DNA of 49,519 nucleotides from Raoultibacter timonensis (GTDB lineage: Bacteria > Actinomycetota > Coriobacteriia > Coriobacteriales > Eggerthellaceae). Below are positions 49,001 to 49,519 of the stretch, piece after piece. Each line of letters begins with the position of its first letter. The stretch's first letter is position 1. The stretch covers positions 2,772,397-2,821,915 of the forward strand of contig NZ_LT964679.1 in the NCBI RefSeq assembly GCF_900240215.1, written 5' to 3'. The translations under genes and the position numbers were made by a program. The notes under the pieces are model-generated. The model searched no databases, had not been told where the DNA came from, and worked only from the letters and a program-made list of their open reading frames with translations.

Positions 49001-49216
49001 AATATTCTCCTTCTCGTCTGAAAGGTTTCTTATTGGAGGTACCCTCGCCTTCCAAAATCTTTCTGCCCGCAAGATACCATTCCCCGCGGTTATTGCAAGG
49101 CAAAATGCAGATTTTTCAGGTTTCGGCTGATATTGCGGACAAACGACATGGTTTTGCGACGTGTCGATTTCGGGTATAGATTGCATGCTCCCAGATCGCA
49201 ATTACGCCCAAAGCGC

Positions 49217-49519
49217 TCACCCGCCGATGAGCTCCTCGACGAACGCATCGGCGGGATAGGATACGAGCTCGTCGGGCGTGCCGAGCTGCGCGATGCGACC
49301 CCCCTCCATGACGAGCACGCGATCGCCGAGCTTGAGCGCCTCGCGGATATCGGGGGTCACGAGAAGGATCGTCAAGCCCAATCGGCGCTGCAAGTTTAAA
49401 AGCTCGTCTTGCAGCGAACGGCGCGTGATCTCGTCAACAGCTCCGAACGGCTCGTCCATGAGCATGATGAGCGGCTTAGCCGCAAGCGCACGAGCGATAC
49501 CGACGCGCTGGCGCTGCCC
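49217..49519 (-). CDS. ABC transporter ATP-binding protein, osmoprotectant (OpuC/ProV-like) type, partial
   Basis: Only the C-terminal 100 residues are inside the window; the gene runs off the right edge. The visible part begins in the signature motif (GQRQRVGIARALAAKP), has Walker B LIMLMDEPFGAVDEITR, and the family's QDELLNLQRRLGLTILLVTPDIREALKLGDRVLVM; the usual His of the switch (THD) is replaced by Pro-Asp (TPD). The end, GRIAQLGTPDELVSYPADAFVEELIGG, is typical of glycine-betaine/choline importers. No CBS domains follow, as in OpuBA-like short forms. Confidence 0.85.
   Translation of the reverse strand, partial: GQRQRVGIARALAAKPLIMLMDEPFGAVDEITRRSLQDELLNLQRRLGLTILLVTPDIREALKLGDRVLVMEGGRIAQLGTPDELVSYPADAFVEELIGG

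Overview
The window looks like a chromosomal segment of an anaerobic gut actinobacterium of the Eggerthellaceae (Coriobacteriia; Eggerthella/Gordonibacter/Raoultibacter-like). The grounds are a moderately high G+C content, several Tat-exported FAD and molybdopterin reductases, a multi-pass membrane protein ending in a LuxR helix-turn-helix, and a dnaK-grpE-dnaJ-hspR-clpB operon of actinobacterial order. No rRNA gene is present, so the genus is not resolved. Two perfect parS-type palindromes (24.9 and 38.0 kb) suggest the segment lies in the origin-proximal part of the chromosome.

Layout. 0-1.4 kb: a partial membrane protein and purE. 1.6-4.4 kb: a LysR regulator and a Tat-lipoprotein flavoprotein reductase. 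4.5-7.6 kb: a two-gene ABC exporter, a HAD phosphatase and a nitroreductase-family protein. 7.7-16.8 kb: a minus-strand cluster that is the most interesting part of the window. It holds a cytoplasmic molybdenum enzyme of the pyrogallol transhydroxylase/catechol dehydroxylase family (large and small subunits), a tiny zinc-ribbon protein, a [2Fe-2S] ferredoxin, two aromatic-acid-type MFS transporters, an upstream AcoR-like regulator that lacks the sigma-54 contact loop, two operator-like repeats in front of the Mo enzyme, and an overlooked 95-residue reading frame. 16.9-19.3 kb: an ECF sigma factor overlapped by a large membrane-anchored probable anti-sigma factor. 19.4-24.7 kb: a second, exported DMSO-reductase-type enzyme (catalytic subunit, Fe-S subunit, TorD chaperone) behind a LytTR regulator fused to a decayed ABC-ATPase domain. 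24.9-30.7 kb: parS, an AEC transporter, a beta-helix surface protein with three cell-wall-binding repeats, a TetR regulator and tatA. 30.9-38.0 kb: an NSS sodium symporter, a LysR/TDT-transporter pair, rsgA, a membrane OB-like protein, trkH, a 45-residue membrane peptide and the second parS. 38.1-45.1 kb: the heat-shock chaperone operon. 45.3-49.5 kb: a membrane LuxR regulator divergent from a second Tat flavoprotein reductase, a 2[4Fe-4S] ferredoxin, and the C-terminal part of an osmoprotectant-type ABC ATPase.

How it fits together. The organism appears to carry many substrate-specific reductases, each beside its own regulator: LysR, LuxR-membrane, LytTR or AcoR-like. The first Mo enzyme has no export signal and sits with aromatic-acid importers and soluble electron carriers, so it probably acts on imported catechol-type aromatics. 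The second Mo enzyme and both flavoproteins carry twin-arginine signals, so they need the Tat system, one component of which (tatA) is encoded here.
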